Shown here: piece after piece, positions 5,633-7,532 of the stretch
Layout: every line of letters begins with the position of its first letter
Numbering within the stretch: position 1 is the stretch's first letter
Source of the DNA: an uncultured Thermomicrobiales bacterium
Lineage (GTDB): Bacteria > Chloroflexota > Chloroflexia > Thermomicrobiales > Thermomicrobiaceae
Length of the DNA stretch: 7,532 nt
Direction: 5' to 3'
Assembly (NCBI GenBank): GCA_937891245.1
Contig: CALAGB010000029.1
Coordinates: 1 to 7,532, forward strand
Notes under the pieces: model-generated
The model's input: the letters and a program-made list of their open reading frames with translations, nothing else
Told to the model about the DNA's origin: nothing
Database searches by the model: none
Position numbers and translations under genes: made by a program

Positions 5633-6337
5633 ATGCAGATTACAGTTCGCTATTTTGCGTCGATTCGGGAAGTCATTGGCTTGCGCAGTGAGGTGCGTGA
5701 CGTGCCGGAGTCGATGACCGCCGGTGCCTTGCTCGATCAGATCGTGCGAGAGCATCCCGAAATCGAGGGGCTGCGGCGCGCCTCCCGCATCATGCTGAAT
5801 CAGGACTACGCCGAGCCGGATCAACTACTCTCCGACGGCGACGAACTTGCGCTCATCCCGCCGGTTTCCGGCGGTTCGGACGCATTCCGCGTGACCGATC
5901 AACCGATCGACATGCAGGCGCTCGCCGCTCTCGTATCCAGCCAGGCGTCCGGAGCGGTGACAACGTTCGCCGGTCAGGTGCGCGATAACGCGCGCGGGCG
6001 CGGCGTGCTGGTCCTCGAGTACGAGGCGTACGAAAGCGCCGCCGAGAAGGCGCTGGCCAAAATCGGTGCCGACATTCGCGAACGTTGGGATATCGAAGGT
6101 ATCGCCATCACCCACCGCGTCGGACGACTGGAAATCGGCGAAATCAGCGTCGGCATCGCCGTCGCATCAGCCCACCGTGCCGAAGCCTTCGATGCCTGTC
6201 GTCACGCGATCGAACAGATCAAACGAGTCGTCCCAATCTGGAAGAAAGAGTTCTACGCCGGCGGCGAGACCTGGATCGGGAGCGAGGCGGAGTATCAGGC
6301 TGCCTACGGTGGTTCGAATCCGCGATCCACGTCGTAA
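5633..6337 (+). CDS. moaX: molybdopterin synthase MoaD-MoaE fusion (MoaX type)
   Basis: A single 234-residue chain carries both subunits of molybdopterin synthase, which adds two sulfurs to cyclic pyranopterin monophosphate in molybdenum cofactor synthesis. Residues 1-81 are a MoaD ubiquitin-like domain starting MQITVRYFASIREV and ending LIPPVSGG. From about residue 85 comes MoaE (FRVTDQPID, then GAVTTFAGQVRDNARG, ITHRVGRLEIGE and VVPIWKKEFYAGG). The Lys in IWKKE (204-205) corresponds to the conserved catalytic-site lysine region of MoaE. Free MoaD works through a C-terminal Gly-Gly thiocarboxylate. Here Gly80-Gly81 is internal, so cleavage after Gly81 is expected, as reported for mycobacterial MoaX. 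I chose the ATG at 5633, where MoaD homology starts, rather than 5618; GGAAG lies 4 nt upstream. It follows tRNA-Arg closely. Confidence 0.93.
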   Translation: MQITVRYFASIREVIGLRSEVRDVPESMTAGALLDQIVREHPEIEGLRRASRIMLNQDYAEPDQLLSDGDELALIPPVSGGSDAFRVTDQPIDMQALAALVSSQASGAVTTFAGQVRDNARGRGVLVLEYEAYESAAEKALAKIGADIRERWDIEGIAITHRVGRLEIGEISVGIAVASAHRAEAFDACRHAIEQIKRVVPIWKKEFYAGGETWIGSEAEYQAAYGGSNPRSTS

Positions 6338-6348
6338 CGCAATGAAAT

Positions 6349-6373
6349 ACGCCGCCGGTCGTACCGGCGGCGT
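6349..6373. terminator. shared terminator hairpin between convergent genes
   Basis: ACGCCGCCGGT (6349-6359) and ACCGGCGGCGT (6363-6373) form an 11-bp perfect stem with a 3-nt loop, in the 69-nt gap between the stop codons of moaX and the CBS-domain gene. Read on the minus strand it is followed by TATTTCATT, a fair T-rich tail. On the plus strand only TTGCC follows. It probably ends transcription of the minus-strand gene and may slow the plus-strand one. Confidence 0.7.
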
Positions 6374-6406
6374 TGCCCGCAGTACCCAAACGTGTTCAAG
6401 CGAGCG

Positions 6407-7096
6407 CTAGGTCACTTCGGTCTGCTCGATGTCGGCCAACTGCTTGAACTCAGTCGAACCGATTGTCAAGACGACCTGCTCATCGTCGGCGCTGGTGATC
6501 AGATCCGAGGGTACCTTCTTGTGCTTGCGCCCGAAAAGCCCATGCTCGACAATCAGCGCTTCCAACTGGCCGGACACACCGGAAAGCAAATCGCTCACCT
6601 GACCAAGTTTCGAACCGTCTGAGCCGTTCACCGTCATGCCAGTGACGATGTGACTGAATGGAGATGGTGTCGAATCAGCGGGCGCGCCGGCCGGAATCGG
6701 CTCAGTCGCCATCGCCTCTTCGGTGCTCTCTTGCCGCCGCAAAATGGCCGACCGAGGAACTTCACCGACGAGGTGCCCATCCGTATCGACAACTGGGAAG
6801 GTCTCAAGATCGACGCTTCCGAGTTGCTGGCCGGCTGCGTCAAGCGGCATGTCCTTGGTCAAGAGCGGAACGTCGCGCGTCATGTAATCGGAGACCAACG
6901 TCTGGTTCGACGTGTCGTCCTGACGGAGCATGCGGCCCCATTCAAGCATCCCAACCGGCGCGTCGCCGTCGACGACAATCAACGAGCGCTTCGCTTCGGA
7001 CTCCATGCGCCTGCGCGCCATGCGAATATCTTCGTCCTGCTTGATAATGTCCTGGACCGGCATCATCACCTGTCCAACTGTCGTGACTTCATCCAT
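6407..7096 (-). CDS. two CBS domains plus C-terminal PRC-barrel-like domain
   Basis: This is a 229-residue soluble protein. Residues about 5-60 (VGQVMMPVQDI, SLIVVDGDAPVGMLEWGRML) and about 66-121 (VSDYMTRDVPLLTKDMPLDAA, FPVVDTDGHLVGEVPRSAIL) form a CBS pair. Such a pair usually binds adenosine nucleotides and acts as an energy or ligand sensor. A Pro/Ala/Ser-rich linker (about 122-146) leads to a PRC-barrel-like domain (150-212; TGMTVNGSDGSKLGQV, EHGLFGRKHKKVPSDLI), a fold also found in RimM and photosynthetic reaction centre subunit H. No catalytic domain, signal peptide or membrane segment is seen, so it is likely regulatory with an unknown partner. The start is firm: AAGGAGGA (7103-7110) sits 6 nt before the ATG. 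It converges with moaX. No convincing promoter was found upstream. Confidence 0.85.
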   Translation of the reverse strand: MDEVTTVGQVMMPVQDIIKQDEDIRMARRRMESEAKRSLIVVDGDAPVGMLEWGRMLRQDDTSNQTLVSDYMTRDVPLLTKDMPLDAAGQQLGSVDLETFPVVDTDGHLVGEVPRSAILRRQESTEEAMATEPIPAGAPADSTPSPFSHIVTGMTVNGSDGSKLGQVSDLLSGVSGQLEALIVEHGLFGRKHKKVPSDLITSADDEQVVLTIGSTEFKQLADIEQTEVT

Positions 7097-7380
7097 CAGT
7101 GGTCCTCCTTATTCGCCTTCGAGTTCCTCGGTTCGGCGAATATGTTTTCGAGCGGGCCATAACCGCTTCAAGGCAATCCGCATGCCACCGTTTGACTTCG
7201 TTTAATGGAAGTTACGGAATGCGTGAAGCGAACGGGCAATCGATCGCGGATACCAAGAAATTGGCATCGATTACCGACCAGTCCGATGCGGTTCACAGCG
7301 CCGGAGCACGCTCGCCGTGCGAGGCGGCGAGCGTGAATATTCGCGTAAACCCTCGCTGGGCGTTGCGAGAATGAGTGGCG
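7097..7380. other. 284-bp intergenic region with one stem-loop
   Basis: There is no supported gene here. CACGCTCGCC (7307-7316) and GGCGAGCGTG (7326-7335) form a 10-bp stem with a 9-nt loop. It lies 45 nt beyond the stop of the minus-strand gene at the right edge, and may end its transcript although no T-run follows. The rest shows nothing I can assign apart from the ribosome site of the CBS-domain gene. Confidence 0.5.
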
Positions 7381-7532
7381 CTATTCCTCTATATCTCGAA
7401 GGTTTTTGAAGGCATTCTGGTCGATGGAAAGGATAACCCGATCGCCATGAACCAAATCGACGAATTCTCCGGGCACATATTTGCGCCTGCGGGCACGAAT
7501 GCCGTAGACGACCGTGATCCCAACCGGCGTTC
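7381..7532 (-). CDS. C-terminal end of a protein with a TrkA-C-like domain (cut by window edge)
   Basis: An open frame enters from the right edge and ends at TAG (7383-7381); 49 residues are visible. They read VGITVVYGIRARRRKYVPGE, then FVDLVHGDRVILSIDQNAFKNLRDIEE. The pattern of a beta strand (GITVVYGI), a Pro-containing turn, a L-x-x-GDRVIL strand and a final A-x-x-L helix resembles the TrkA-C/RCK-C ligand-binding module of potassium transporter and channel regulators. That domain usually forms the C-terminus, as here. Only this tail is visible, so whether the protein is a Trk-type regulator, a channel or another transporter subunit is unknown. The frame is supported by length, by lack of stops and by protein-like composition; the other two minus frames look poorer. 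Confidence 0.6.
   Translation of the reverse strand, partial: TPVGITVVYGIRARRRKYVPGEFVDLVHGDRVILSIDQNAFKNLRDIEE

Noticed and set aside
7219..7374. Plus-strand frame of 51 codons with a TTGACT box upstream (7192-7197)
   Set aside because: No good -10 box at the right distance, poor ribosome site, and the frame runs through the stem-loop at 7307-7335; the composition is not convincing.
1..7532. CRISPR array, insertion sequence or phage genes
   Set aside because: No regularly spaced direct repeats, no transposase or integrase frames and no target-site duplications were seen; the gene content is housekeeping metabolism.

Overview
The window is GC-rich, with closely packed genes and short intergenic gaps. 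It looks like the chromosome of a free-living bacterium. Three things together point to Chloroflexota, possibly the Thermomicrobia/Sphaerobacter side: a T-box riboswitch whose specifier stem follows the compact layout known from Actinobacteria and Chloroflexota, an MshB/Mca-type zinc amidase, and a fused MoaD-MoaE protein. This placement is inference; no marker gene in the window fixes the taxon.

Layout. Positions 1-3453 hold a leucine biosynthesis operon read on the minus strand: promoter (3424-3453), T-box riboswitch with its own terminator (3182-3416), leucine-rich leader peptide (3047-3151), second terminator (3001-3020), then leuA, leuC and the start of leuD, which leaves the window at its left edge. 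LeuA makes 2-isopropylmalate and LeuC/LeuD isomerise it, so this operon carries the first committed steps to leucine. Positions 3454-3690 contain no gene; they hold a 16-bp palindrome and a perfect 40-bp palindrome just beyond the stop codon of the next gene. Positions 3691-5343 hold two minus-strand genes in probable operon: a SpoU/TrmH-type RNA 2'-O-methyltransferase followed by a LmbE/PIG-L (MshB/Mca-like) deacetylase. Their likely promoter lies at 5393-5422, back to back with the promoter of a plus-strand tRNA-Arg(UCU) (5524-5599). Directly after the tRNA comes a molybdopterin synthase fusion, MoaD-MoaE (5633-6337). It converges on a minus-strand protein with two CBS domains and a PRC-barrel-like domain (6407-7096), with a shared GC hairpin between them. 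At the right edge is the C-terminal end of a minus-strand gene with a TrkA-C-like domain.

The most interesting feature is the leuA leader. It appears to contain two different leucine sensors in series on one transcript. The first is a complete transcriptional T-box: loop-E specifier loop with a CUC Leu codon, UGGU bulge matching the ACCA end of tRNA-Leu, antiterminator and terminator. The second is a classical ribosome-mediated attenuator: an ORF with five Leu codons in six, a competing antiterminator helix, and a second terminator just before leuA. The first gate reads uncharged tRNA directly; the second reads ribosome stalling at Leu codons. If both work, RNA polymerase must pass two independent leucine checkpoints to reach leuA.
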